A stretch of DNA of 64,000 bases from Hyphomicrobiales bacterium (GTDB lineage: Bacteria > Pseudomonadota > Alphaproteobacteria > Rhizobiales > Xanthobacteraceae). Positions 43,211 through 51,427 of the stretch are shown piece by piece. Each line of letters begins with the position of its first letter. Position 1 is the stretch's first letter. A program made the position numbers and the translations under genes. The notes under the pieces are model-generated. The model saw only the letters and a program-made list of their open reading frames with translations, was not told the origin of the DNA and made no database searches. Location of the stretch: assembly GCA_009377755.1 (NCBI GenBank), contig WHTM01000017.1:34050-98049 (forward strand). Reading direction: 5' to 3'.

Positions 43211-44002
43211 ATGGGTGATCATACGACTTCGAAGATCGCGGTTCGGGGCTGCAACATCGGCTTGATGCGCGGCGGCACGGGGCGCCCGCTGCTGATCCTG
43301 CACGGCGGCGGCGGGGCCGGGGGCTGGATGCCGTATATGGCGGACCTCGCTGCCCGGCACGAGGTGATTGTGCCCGAGCATCCCGGCTATGGGGCGTCCG
43401 ACACGCCGGACTGGCTTGACACCGTTGCCGACCTCGCCAGCTTCTATCTCGATTTTCTCAATCAACTCGACCTGACCGACGTTGACCTCGTTGGCTTCTC
43501 GATCGGCGGTTGGATCGCGGCGGAGCTTGCCGTACGCAACACCCACCGGCTGGCGTCGCTGACCTTGGTCGCGGCCGCGGGCATCCACGTGCCTGACGTC
43601 GAGCAGGTCGACACCTTCCTATTGACCGACGAACAGCTCGTGCGCGCGATGTTCCACGATGAAGGCCGCGCCGATGCGATCGTCGAGCGGCTCAAAGACC
43701 CGGAATTAGAGGACATCGGCCTGAAGAACCGGACGACGACCGCCAAGCTGGCGTGGCAGCCGCGCGGCTACGACCCGCATCTGCACAAATGGCTGCATCG
43801 GATCGATGTGCCGACGCTGCTAATCTGGGGCGAGAGCGACCGCGTGTTCCCCAAGGATTATGCCTTCGCCTATCAGCGCCTGATCCCGCGGTCGAGGGCC
43901 GTGATCATTCCGGATTGCGGGCATGTTCCCCACGTGGAGCAGCGGCAGACCTTCGTCGCCACGCTCGAAGGCTTCCTCGAAGGCATGAGGGTCGCAGCAT
44001 GA
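43211..44002 (+). CDS. Alpha/beta hydrolase with serine nucleophile (module copy 2)
   Basis: A 263-residue hydrolase with LLILHGGGGAGGW, elbow GFSIGG (Ser) near residue 97, acid in LIWGESDRVFP and His in DCGHVPHVEQ. The core FSIGGWIAAELAVRNTHRLA aligns with HCAGGWIAAEYAVRHPERVT in 29308-30129, so the two are related although the nucleophile differs. It overlaps the downstream LLM gene by an ATGA junction, which implies coupled translation and joint function. It probably cleaves a product of that monooxygenase. Confidence 0.88.
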   Translation: MGDHTTSKIAVRGCNIGLMRGGTGRPLLILHGGGGAGGWMPYMADLAARHEVIVPEHPGYGASDTPDWLDTVADLASFYLDFLNQLDLTDVDLVGFSIGGWIAAELAVRNTHRLASLTLVAAAGIHVPDVEQVDTFLLTDEQLVRAMFHDEGRADAIVERLKDPELEDIGLKNRTTTAKLAWQPRGYDPHLHKWLHRIDVPTLLIWGESDRVFPKDYAFAYQRLIPRSRAVIIPDCGHVPHVEQRQTFVATLEGFLEGMRVAA

Positions 44003-45162
44003 AAATCTTCAACTTCCATCTGATGCCGTACCGGCATGCCGACCTCGACGCCATCGAGCGGAACGGCTCCGCATGGGTCACCTACTCGAACCGCGACTAC
44101 GACCCCGAGAAGGGCGCCGGACTCTATCATGAGTATCTCGATCAGATGGAATTCGCCGACCGGCTCGGCTTCGACGGCGTCTGCCTGAACGAGCATCATC
44201 AGACCGCCTACGGCATGATGCCGATTCCCGGCGTGCTGGCGGGGGCGCTGGCGCGCAGCGTGAAGCGCGCGAAGCTTGCGATCCTGGGCCGGGCCATCCC
44301 GCTGCTCAACAATCCGCTGATGGTCGCGGAAGAATACGCGATGCTCGACAACCTGACGCGCGGCCGCTTCATCGCCGGCCTCGTGCGCGGGATCGGCGCC
44401 GAATACCACGCCATGGGTATCAATCCGGCGCAGTCGCAGGAACGCTTCGCCGAGGCGCACGAGATGATCGTGCGCGCCTGGACCGTGCCCGGACCATTCC
44501 AGTATGTCGGCAAGCACTACCACTTCAACTACGTGAATACCTGGCCGCGGCCCTATCAGACCCCGCATCCGCCGATCTGGATTCCGTCGCAAGGCTCCGG
44601 CAGCACGATCCGCTGGGCGGCGCAGATGCGCTACACCTATTGTCAGACCCTGAGCCCGATCGCGCTGGTGGCGCGCTTCTTCCAGATGTACCGGGATGAA
44701 GCCGAGAAGTCCGGCTATCAGGCCACGCCCGATCAGCTCGCCTGGTCGAACACGATCTATGTCGCCGAGACCGACCAGAAGGCAATGCGCGAGGCGCGGC
44801 CGCATCTCGAGGCTCTGGTCAACCGTTTCTTGAAAATGCCGACCGAAATGCTCTTGCCGCCCGGCTACAGCAACATCGATTCGATCAAGCGTATTCGCGC
44901 CGCCAAGGTCACCGGCAAGCCCCAGACGATCGAGGAACTGGTGAAGAGTGGCGTCGTCATCGTCGGCAGCCCGAACACGGTGCGGGAGAAGCTCGCCGAG
45001 TATCAGGACCTCGCCGGCTTCAACACCTCGCTGACCAAGACCCAGTTCGGTACCCTGCCCGACGACATGACACGCGCCAACATGGTGGCGATCGCCGAGG
45101 AGATCCTGCCGCACTTCCGCAACCGCCTGCCGCAGGGCAAGCAGCAAGCCGCAGCGGAGTAG
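43999..45162 (+). CDS. Luciferase-like FMN-dependent monooxygenase (module copy 2)
   Basis: A 387-residue LLM protein related to 30187-31419: DGVCLNEHHQTAYGMMPIPG, AEEYAMLDNLTRGRFIAG and a C-terminal VGSPNTVREKL. It starts at the ATG overlapping the hydrolase stop. The stop codon lies in the stem of a strong hairpin, after which a Bug receptor gene begins. The substrate is unknown; the receptor gene suggests it is, or derives from, an imported carboxylate. A partner flavin reductase is not in the window. Confidence 0.87.
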   Translation: MKIFNFHLMPYRHADLDAIERNGSAWVTYSNRDYDPEKGAGLYHEYLDQMEFADRLGFDGVCLNEHHQTAYGMMPIPGVLAGALARSVKRAKLAILGRAIPLLNNPLMVAEEYAMLDNLTRGRFIAGLVRGIGAEYHAMGINPAQSQERFAEAHEMIVRAWTVPGPFQYVGKHYHFNYVNTWPRPYQTPHPPIWIPSQGSGSTIRWAAQMRYTYCQTLSPIALVARFFQMYRDEAEKSGYQATPDQLAWSNTIYVAETDQKAMREARPHLEALVNRFLKMPTEMLLPPGYSNIDSIKRIRAAKVTGKPQTIEELVKSGVVIVGSPNTVREKLAEYQDLAGFNTSLTKTQFGTLPDDMTRANMVAIAEEILPHFRNRLPQGKQQAAAE

Positions 45163-45185
45163 GGGCGAGGTGTGCCTCGCCCCTA
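45160..45185 (+). other. Intercistronic hairpin containing the LLM stop codon
   Basis: TAGGGGCGAGG, whose first three bases are the LLM stop codon, pairs perfectly with CCTCGCCCCTA around TGTG. It is an 11-bp stem, 38 bp upstream of the Bug receptor start. No T-run follows, so processing or partial termination is more likely than a full terminator. Confidence 0.6.
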
Positions 45186-45222
45186 CACTACGGCGTCGTG
45201 CGTATTCGGAGGAGCAATCACC

Positions 45223-46200
45223 ATGAATCTTCCGCGCCGCCAATTTCTGCAGCTTGCCGCGGCGGCCGCCGCGATTCCGGTCGTGTCGTACGGCGCGCTG
45301 GCGCAGAACTATCCGAACCGGCCGGTAAAGTGGATCGTTCCCTTTCCGGCCGGCGGCACCACCGACCTGGTCGCGCGCCTGTTGGGCCAATGGCTGTCCG
45401 AGCGCCTCAGCCAGCCGGTCGTGATCGAAAACAAGCCCGGCGGCGGTACCAATATCGCCGTTCAGGCAGTTGTCAGCGCGCCGCCCGATGGCTACACGCT
45501 GCTGTTCATACTCTCCACCAATGCGATCAACGTTTCGCTCTACAAGTCGCTTCCGTTCGATTTTCAGAGCGACATCGTGCCGGTGGCCGCGCTCGCCGAG
45601 TTACCGCTGGTGCTGATCGCGAACAACGACCTTCCGGCCAAGAATGTCCCCGAGTTCGTCGCCTATGCGAAAGCCCACCCCGGCAAGCTCAATGTCGGCT
45701 CGTTCGGCGCGCGCACCGTCGCGCATCTCGCGATCGAACTGCTCAAGTCGTCGACCGGGATCGATGTCGTCCACGTGCCCTATCGCGGCAGCGCGCTGCT
45801 CGTCAGCGATCTTCTGTCCGGCCGGATACAGGCCGGCATCGACGCGCTGCCGAACGTGCTGCCGCACTCCCGCAGCGGCGCCATGCGCGCGCTGGCGGTT
45901 CTCGCGCCCCAGCGGACGCCGGCGCTGCCCGATATGCCGACGATGGGCGAGACCATCAAGGGCTACGAAGTCAGCACCTGGTCGGGCGTCGGCATTCCGA
46001 AGGGCACGCCGGACGCGATCGTCGAGCGGCTCAATCGCGAGATCAATGCCGGGCTGCAAGACCCGGGCATCACCGCGCGCCTCGCCCAGGTCGGCGCCGT
46101 CCCGATCATCGTAACCCCGGCAGAGCTGCGCGCGCGCATCGCGGCCGATACCGACAAGTGGGCCAAGGTGGTGAAGGCGGCCGGCATCAAGCCGGACTGA
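45223..46200 (+). CDS. Periplasmic solute receptor, Bug (TctC) family
   Basis: A 325-residue Bug receptor. The N-terminus NLPRRQFLQLAAAAAAIP has twin arginines before the hydrophobic stretch, so Tat export is possible; cleavage is near ALAQ. Family motifs are YPNRPVKWIVPFPAGGTTDLVAR, VPYRGSALLVSDLLSGRI and GVGIPKGTPDAIVERLN. GGAGGAG lies about ten bases before the ATG at 45223. It ends convergent with the CoA-transferase gene. No TctAB genes are adjacent. Confidence 0.92.
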   Translation: MNLPRRQFLQLAAAAAAIPVVSYGALAQNYPNRPVKWIVPFPAGGTTDLVARLLGQWLSERLSQPVVIENKPGGGTNIAVQAVVSAPPDGYTLLFILSTNAINVSLYKSLPFDFQSDIVPVAALAELPLVLIANNDLPAKNVPEFVAYAKAHPGKLNVGSFGARTVAHLAIELLKSSTGIDVVHVPYRGSALLVSDLLSGRIQAGIDALPNVLPHSRSGAMRALAVLAPQRTPALPDMPTMGETIKGYEVSTWSGVGIPKGTPDAIVERLNREINAGLQDPGITARLAQVGAVPIIVTPAELRARIAADTDKWAKVVKAAGIKPD

Positions 46201-46255
46201 TCCGACGCATCGCCGGTGTCCCGGGCAAGATGTCAATCGGCGACGCCACCATGCA

Positions 46256-47449
46256 TCAGATGACGCCGACCTCGCGAAAGCTGGCAATCTCGTCGGCGCT
46301 GTATCCGAACTCGCCAAGGATCTCGTCGGTGTGCTCGCCGTATTCCGGCGCGCTCCTGACCAGGCGGCTCCGCGTCCGGCTGAGCGTGAACGGCTGCCCG
46401 ACGAGATTGATCGTACCGAGCGCCGGCGATTCGACGCCCTGCGCGATTCCAAGATGGCGAACCTGCGGGTCTGCGAAGGTCTGGTCGATCGTGTAGATCG
46501 GACCGCAGGGAATCCCCGCTTCGTTGAGGCGGTCGACCAGTGCGCCGCTGGTCATGGTCTCGGTAATTTCCATGATCAGTGCGTTGAGCGGATCGCGATT
46601 GCGCCGGCGGTCCTTCGGCGTGGCATAGTCAGGATGATCGATCAGATCCTCACGCGCGATTGCCTTGCAGAACCGCTTCCACATCACCGGCGTTGGCGCC
46701 ACGTTCACATAGCCGTCCTTGGTCTTGAAGACTCCGGTCGGCGCGCCAGTCGGATGATTGTTTCCGGCCTGCCCGGCGACGTCCCCGGCAACGAGATAAC
46801 GCGCCGCCTGAAAGTCGAGCATGAAGATCTGCGCCTGCAGCAATGAGCTCTGCACCCATTGGCCGCGGCCCGACCGTTCGCGTTCATAGAGCGCCACCAG
46901 AATTCCCATTGCGGCGAAGATGCCGGCGGACAGGTCGGCAAGCGCCGTGCCGACTCGCATCGGCCCGCGACCAGGCTCGCCGGTGACCGACATCAGCCCG
47001 GACATGCCCTGCGCAATCTGATCGACGCCGGGGCGGTCACGATATGGGCCGTCCTGGCCGAATCCTGAGATGCTGGCGTAGATGAGGCGCGGATTGACGG
47101 CGCTCAGTGCCTCATAGTCGATGCCGAGCCGCGTCTTTACGTCGGGGCGATAGTTCTCGACGATCACGTCGGCCCGCGCGGCCAACCGTCGCAGGACGGC
47201 CACGCCGTCCGGGCTCTTCAGATTGAGCGTCATCGCACGCTTGTTACGATGGAGATTCTGGAAATCCGGCTCGTGGCGCGCAGAGAAGTCTGTTTGCGTC
47301 GCACTTCCCCCTTCCTCAGGCATCTCGATCTTGATCACCTTCGCGCCCCAGTCGGCCAGTTGTCGAACACAGGTCGGTCCAGCGCGCACCCGCGTGAGAT
47401 CCAGCACGGTGAGTGTTTCAAGCGCGGTCGATGCTAAGGCGTGGGTCAT
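46256..47449 (-). CDS. Class III CoA-transferase (CaiB/BaiF family)
   Basis: A 397-residue type III CoA-transferase: VLDLTRVRAGPTCVRQLADWGAKVIKIE is split around the N-terminal fold, then HRNKRAMTLNLKSPDG, YASISGFGQDGPYRDRPGVDQIAQ and TALADLSAGIFAAMGIL. The Asp of ADLSAG is at the catalytic position known in formyl-CoA transferase. It moves CoA from a donor thioester to a free acid. It is divergent from the acyl-CoA dehydrogenase and ABC importer operon across 182 bp, so it may activate the imported acid for that enzyme. Confidence 0.9.
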   Translation of the reverse strand: MTHALASTALETLTVLDLTRVRAGPTCVRQLADWGAKVIKIEMPEEGGSATQTDFSARHEPDFQNLHRNKRAMTLNLKSPDGVAVLRRLAARADVIVENYRPDVKTRLGIDYEALSAVNPRLIYASISGFGQDGPYRDRPGVDQIAQGMSGLMSVTGEPGRGPMRVGTALADLSAGIFAAMGILVALYERERSGRGQWVQSSLLQAQIFMLDFQAARYLVAGDVAGQAGNNHPTGAPTGVFKTKDGYVNVAPTPVMWKRFCKAIAREDLIDHPDYATPKDRRRNRDPLNALIMEITETMTSGALVDRLNEAGIPCGPIYTIDQTFADPQVRHLGIAQGVESPALGTINLVGQPFTLSRTRSRLVRSAPEYGEHTDEILGEFGYSADEIASFREVGVI

Positions 47450-47467
47450 GTCGTTCGCTCTGCAATG

Positions 47468-47483
47468 TTGATTCGCCGATCAA
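47468..47483. promoter_or_regulatory. TTGAT-N6-ATCAA palindrome (site B of a shared motif)
   Basis: TTGAT-TCGCCG-ATCAA is the only copy with two perfect 5-bp arms. It is 19 bp upstream of the CoA-transferase start and 149 bp upstream of the divergent acyl-CoA dehydrogenase gene. The spacing is two bases wider than an FNR/FixK box. Confidence 0.45.
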
Positions 47484-47631
47484 TCGTGACCGCTTCATCT
47501 ATCATTGCATCGAAGCACCATGCATTCGCAAGATTGACGACCCCAGATCGCGCCAATAGGTTCTTGGAACAACAACGCGAGCCCGCGCCGAGCAACGGCA
47601 TGCCGCCGGGGGCGCGCTCAACCGCGGTGAC

Positions 47632-48801
47632 ATGGGTGACACGGGGATGGATTTCGAGCTTCCGCCTGAAGTACGCATCCTCAAAGACACAATTCACAGA
47701 TTCGTCGATCAGGAGTTGATCCCGATCGAGATGCGCTCGATGGATGGGCCCGATCTCAAACCCAACATCCGCAGGTGCCTGGAAGCGAAGACCCGCGAAC
47801 TTGGACTTTGGCTCCTGGAAGTACCCGCGGAGCTCGGCGGCCAAGACCTCAGCCTGCTCGCCGTCGCTGCGGTCACCGAGGAACTGGCAAGGACGGTTGC
47901 ACTGCCTGCGCGTGGCCCTGGAATCTTCGGGCCGGAGGTGCGCTCGATTCTGTTGTCGCTGTCGGATGCGCAGAAGGAGCGCTACCTCTATCCGGTGCTC
48001 CGCGGCGAGAAGTCGACGGCGTTTGCCCAAACGGAGCCCGACGCCGGAGCCGATCCCGGCGGCATGCGGACCACCGCCGTACGGCAAGGCGACCGCTACG
48101 TCATCAATGGCTACAAGCGTTTCATCGCGCACGCCAAGGATGCGGATTTTCTCCAGCTCGTCGCCGCTACCGACCCGAAGAAGGGGTCGCGCGGCGGGCT
48201 CACCGTCTTCCTCGTCGACATGGATACGCCCGGCGTCTCCATCGCTGGCCAGACAGTGCACATGATGGGCGACGTCACCTACGAGATCGCGCTCGACAAC
48301 GTGGAAGTGCCGGTCGAGAATCGCATCGGCAACGAAGGCGACGGCATGAAGGCCGCGCAGACCTGGATCAACGCCAACCGGGTCAACCAGGCGGCGCGCG
48401 GCCTCGGCGTCGCGGCGCGCTGCCTGGAGATGATCACCAGCTATGCGCCGCAGCGCACCACCTTCGGCCGGCCGCTCGCTGACCGGCAAGCCGTCCAGTT
48501 CTCGGTCGCCGATCTGTATACAAAGCTGCAGGCGGGCCAGTTGCTGACCTATCGTACCGCCTGGAAGTTCGACACCGGCACGCTGCAGCGGCATGAAACC
48601 TTCATGACCAAGATTTTCTGTACCGAACTCGGTTTCGAGGCCGCCGACCGTTGCATGCAGTTCCATGGCGGACTCGGCACCGCGACGGAAATGCCGATCG
48701 AACGCATGTGGCGAGAGGCGCGCAGCTTCATGATCACCGGCGGCCCCGTCGAGATCATGCGCGCTTCGCTGGCACGAGAAGTCTTCACGCTATACCGATG
48801 A
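47632..48801 (+). CDS. Acyl-CoA dehydrogenase family protein
   Basis: A 389-residue flavoprotein: FAQTEPDAGADPGGMRTTA near residue 130, YVINGYKRFIAHAKDADF, ITSYAPQRTTFGRPLADRQAVQF near 265, and CMQFHGGLGTATEMPIERMWREAR near 340. The C-terminal position of the usual catalytic Glu (EGT) reads TGGPVEIMR, and no helix-G Glu is obvious, so the base must lie elsewhere or the reaction may differ. The start is either 47632 or the ATG at 47647. It overlaps the ATPase gene of an importer by ATGA. Confidence 0.87.
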   Translation: MGDTGMDFELPPEVRILKDTIHRFVDQELIPIEMRSMDGPDLKPNIRRCLEAKTRELGLWLLEVPAELGGQDLSLLAVAAVTEELARTVALPARGPGIFGPEVRSILLSLSDAQKERYLYPVLRGEKSTAFAQTEPDAGADPGGMRTTAVRQGDRYVINGYKRFIAHAKDADFLQLVAATDPKKGSRGGLTVFLVDMDTPGVSIAGQTVHMMGDVTYEIALDNVEVPVENRIGNEGDGMKAAQTWINANRVNQAARGLGVAARCLEMITSYAPQRTTFGRPLADRQAVQFSVADLYTKLQAGQLLTYRTAWKFDTGTLQRHETFMTKIFCTELGFEAADRCMQFHGGLGTATEMPIERMWREARSFMITGGPVEIMRASLAREVFTLYR

Positions 48802-49619
48802 CGAGATCGACGACGATCGCAACGCCAATGGCATTCGCCGGCGCCCCCGCGGAGGAGATCATCCGATTCGACCGCGTCAGCGTTCGCTTCGGCGATCAGT
48901 CGATCTTCGAAGATCTCTCGTTTTCGATCCGAAGCGGCGAATTTGTTTGCATCCTTGGCCCCAGCGGCTGCGGCAAATCGACGATCCTGCGGCTGATCGG
49001 CGATCTTTTGCCGGTGGCCGCCGGCACGATCGAGATTGCCGGCGCACCGCCGCACGAGAGCTGGGACAAGCTCGCCTACGTCTTCCAATCGCCGCGATTG
49101 GTGCCGTGGCGCACGGCGTTCGGAAACGTCATGCTCGGCGTGGAACTGCGGCGGCTGCCGCTGGATCACGCCGAAATCGGGTCTCTGGCGCGCACCAATC
49201 TCGAGTTTGTCGGTCTCGCGCGCGACGCCGGCAAGTATCCCCGCATGCTTTCGGGCGGCGAACGGCAACGCGTCGCCATTGCGCGGGCGCTGACCGTCAA
49301 TCCCCTCATCATCCTGATGGATGAACCGTTTTCGGCCCTCGACGTGAACACGCGTCAAAGGTTGCGGACGGAGCTGTTATCGATCTGGCGCACGACCGGT
49401 AAGACGATCGTGTTCGTCACGCATGACATCGATGAAGCCTTGATCCTGGCGGATCGCATCCTGCTGCTGTCTGCCAAGCCGACCAGGATTCTGGAGGCGA
49501 TTGAGATCGGTGAGCCGCGCCCGCGGCGCCTGGAGAGTGGCAGCGCGCTGAGCCAACGGCGCGATCGGCTTGTCGCCTCGTTCGAGGCAATGGAAACGCA
49601 AAGGGAGGTACGCTCATGA
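48798..49619 (+). CDS. ABC transporter ATPase, SsuB/TauB-type (second importer)
   Basis: A 273-residue ATPase with Walker A GPSGCGKST, the Q-loop VFQSPRLVPWRTAFGN, signature LSGGERQRVAIARALT, Walker B LIILMDEPFSALDVN and switch VTHDIDEALILAD. It starts by overlapping the dehydrogenase stop and ends overlapping the receptor start, so the operon is tightly coupled. It serves two permeases encoded downstream. Confidence 0.93.
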   Translation: MTRSTTIATPMAFAGAPAEEIIRFDRVSVRFGDQSIFEDLSFSIRSGEFVCILGPSGCGKSTILRLIGDLLPVAAGTIEIAGAPPHESWDKLAYVFQSPRLVPWRTAFGNVMLGVELRRLPLDHAEIGSLARTNLEFVGLARDAGKYPRMLSGGERQRVAIARALTVNPLIILMDEPFSALDVNTRQRLRTELLSIWRTTGKTIVFVTHDIDEALILADRILLLSAKPTRILEAIEIGEPRPRRLESGSALSQRRDRLVASFEAMETQREVRS

Positions 49620-50608
49620 GAGGGAATCGACGTCTGGCATTTGTATCGACGCTGTTCGCCGCGGCGCTCGCGGTCGGTGGCCCGGCCGCCGCCAAGGACA
49701 AGCTGACCTTCACCTACAACACCGACCCCTCGCATGATGCCGCCGTCTGGGCGATCGCCAACGGCAAGGTCAAGTCCGATATCCTGGATATCGAACTGAA
49801 GCCGCTGAACATTCCGGCCGCGCAGCAGGCGATGGCGACCAAGCAGTTCGACGTCTACGAGAACGGCCTGCTGGCACTCGAATACGCCGCCGCGCAAGGC
49901 TTGCAGATGAAGATGATCGGGATCGAGCTGCGCTACCAGCCGGCCCCGGTGGGTTTCGGCATCTGGGTCAAGAAGGACAGCCCGATCAAGACGGTCCAGG
50001 ATCTTAAGGGCAAGAAGATCGCTGTCGGCGGGTTGCGCTCGACGGTTCTTACGGTCATTCGGCTGGCGATGCAGAAGAAGTACGGCGTCAATGTTGCGCT
50101 CGACGGCGGCGACTTCAATTTCGTCCAGGTTCCCGGGCCGGGAATGCTGCCGGCGCTGCAGACCGGCCGCGTCGATGCCGCAGCGCTCAGCCACATCCAG
50201 AGCTGGCAGGCGCGCAAGGGCGAGGACTACCGCATGCTCATCAATTCCGGCGAGGACCTCAAGGAAGTCTTCGGATTCCGCGTCATTACGACGGTGCTGA
50301 TGGGATACAAGGATCGCGTCGAGGCCAATCCAAAGCTCTACCGTGAATTCTTGCGGATGCTCAAGGAGTCCTCGGACTACGTGAAGAAGAACCCGAAAGA
50401 GGTGTTCACCGCACTCGCCGCCAAGGCGAAGATCGACCCCGCCTTCTTCGAGGACTGGTTCGCCAACTACTCGGAAATCCCGATCTCGATTTCCGATCAG
50501 GACATTCAGACGATCAACCGCATCTGGGAGATGGCGAGACAGATCGGCATGTCGAAGAATCCCGGCGACGTACGGGACTGGATTTGGGAAGGAGCGATAC
50601 GCGAATAG
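49616..50608 (+). CDS. ABC transporter receptor, NMT1/SsuA-like (second importer)
   Basis: A 330-residue receptor with a signal peptide ending near GPAAA, followed by LTFTYNTDPSHDAAVWAIANGKV and repeated Lys-rich SsuA-like lobes (DLKGKKIAVGGLRSTVLTVIRLA near residue 125). It differs clearly from the two NMT1 receptors at 33-40 kb and lacks their SYLPK ending. It is encoded between its ATPase and permease genes. The ligand is likely an organic anion used by the adjacent dehydrogenase and CoA-transferase; this is inferred from context. Confidence 0.88.
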   Translation: MRGNRRLAFVSTLFAAALAVGGPAAAKDKLTFTYNTDPSHDAAVWAIANGKVKSDILDIELKPLNIPAAQQAMATKQFDVYENGLLALEYAAAQGLQMKMIGIELRYQPAPVGFGIWVKKDSPIKTVQDLKGKKIAVGGLRSTVLTVIRLAMQKKYGVNVALDGGDFNFVQVPGPGMLPALQTGRVDAAALSHIQSWQARKGEDYRMLINSGEDLKEVFGFRVITTVLMGYKDRVEANPKLYREFLRMLKESSDYVKKNPKEVFTALAAKAKIDPAFFEDWFANYSEIPISISDQDIQTINRIWEMARQIGMSKNPGDVRDWIWEGAIRE

Positions 50609-50638
50609 CGCGAACGACGCGCAATCCGGGACATCGCA

Positions 50639-51427
50639 GTGCTGACGCGCGGCGTCATGACACGCTGGTCACTGGCAACCAGGCGGCGATGGGCGACGCA
50701 CATCTTCACGGTGCTCGTCATCGCCGCTTGGGCCATCGGCTCCAGCGGCGTGCCATCCTACCTGTTTCCCGACCCCGTCACGGTATTCCATCGGTCGGTG
50801 GAGTTCTTTCTCGGTTACAAGTTGTTCAGCCATGTAGTTGCCTCGGTCACGCACGTGCTGGTCTCGCTCACACTGGCATTCCTGCTCGGCGGTGCATTGG
50901 CGTTGATGGCACATTATGTGCCCGTTACGCGGGCCATGGTGCATGGCCGGATCACGCCATTCCTCAATTCCTTCTCCAGCGTCGGCTGGACCTTGCTCGC
51001 GATCCTTTGGTTCGGCCTCAACACCGGCACGGTGATCTTCGCGATCACCGCCATCATCCTCCCGGTCTGCATCATCAATCTCCAGGCCGGGCTCGAAAGC
51101 ATCGACGCCGAGATGGCGGAGATGGGCAGGAGCTTTACCCGCAACTGGGGCCGCTATTTTCGCCTGCTCGTGCTGCCGGCGATGATCCCGTTCATGTTTG
51201 CAACGGTGCGCATCAGCTTCGGCGTGGCCTGGAAGGTTGCCTTGACGGCCGAGCTGTTCGGCGGCAATTCAGGCTTCGGATTCGTGATCAACCTGGCGCG
51301 GCAATCCTTCGATTCATCGCAGATCTTCGCCGTGATCACCATCATCGTCGTCATCTATGTCATCACCGACAACCTGGTTCTGGCGCCGATCCAGCGCCGG
51401 CTCGTGAGGCACTACGCCGATGACTGA
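50639..51427 (+). CDS. ABC transporter permease 1, SsuC/TauC-type (second importer)
   Basis: A 262-residue permease: FPDPVTVFHRSVEFFLGY, VGWTLLAILWFGLNTGTVIF, and the coupling loop IDAEMAEMGRSFTRNWGRYFRLLVLPAMIP in pieces near residue 160. It starts at GTG 50639; an ATG at 50657 is the alternative. It overlaps permease 2 by 8 bp. The two permeases probably form a heterodimer. Confidence 0.9.
   Translation: MLTRGVMTRWSLATRRRWATHIFTVLVIAAWAIGSSGVPSYLFPDPVTVFHRSVEFFLGYKLFSHVVASVTHVLVSLTLAFLLGGALALMAHYVPVTRAMVHGRITPFLNSFSSVGWTLLAILWFGLNTGTVIFAITAIILPVCIINLQAGLESIDAEMAEMGRSFTRNWGRYFRLLVLPAMIPFMFATVRISFGVAWKVALTAELFGGNSGFGFVINLARQSFDSSQIFAVITIIVVIYVITDNLVLAPIQRRLVRHYADD

Noticed and set aside
43873..45390. 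505-codon minus-strand frame antisense to the LLM and Bug genes
   Set aside because: Both plus-strand genes have clear families and ribosome binding sites, and the antisense frame shows no domain.
47468..47483. FNR/FixK box in the CoA-transferase promoter
   Set aside because: The arms match but the spacer is 6 bp instead of 4, so it was treated as a separate motif.
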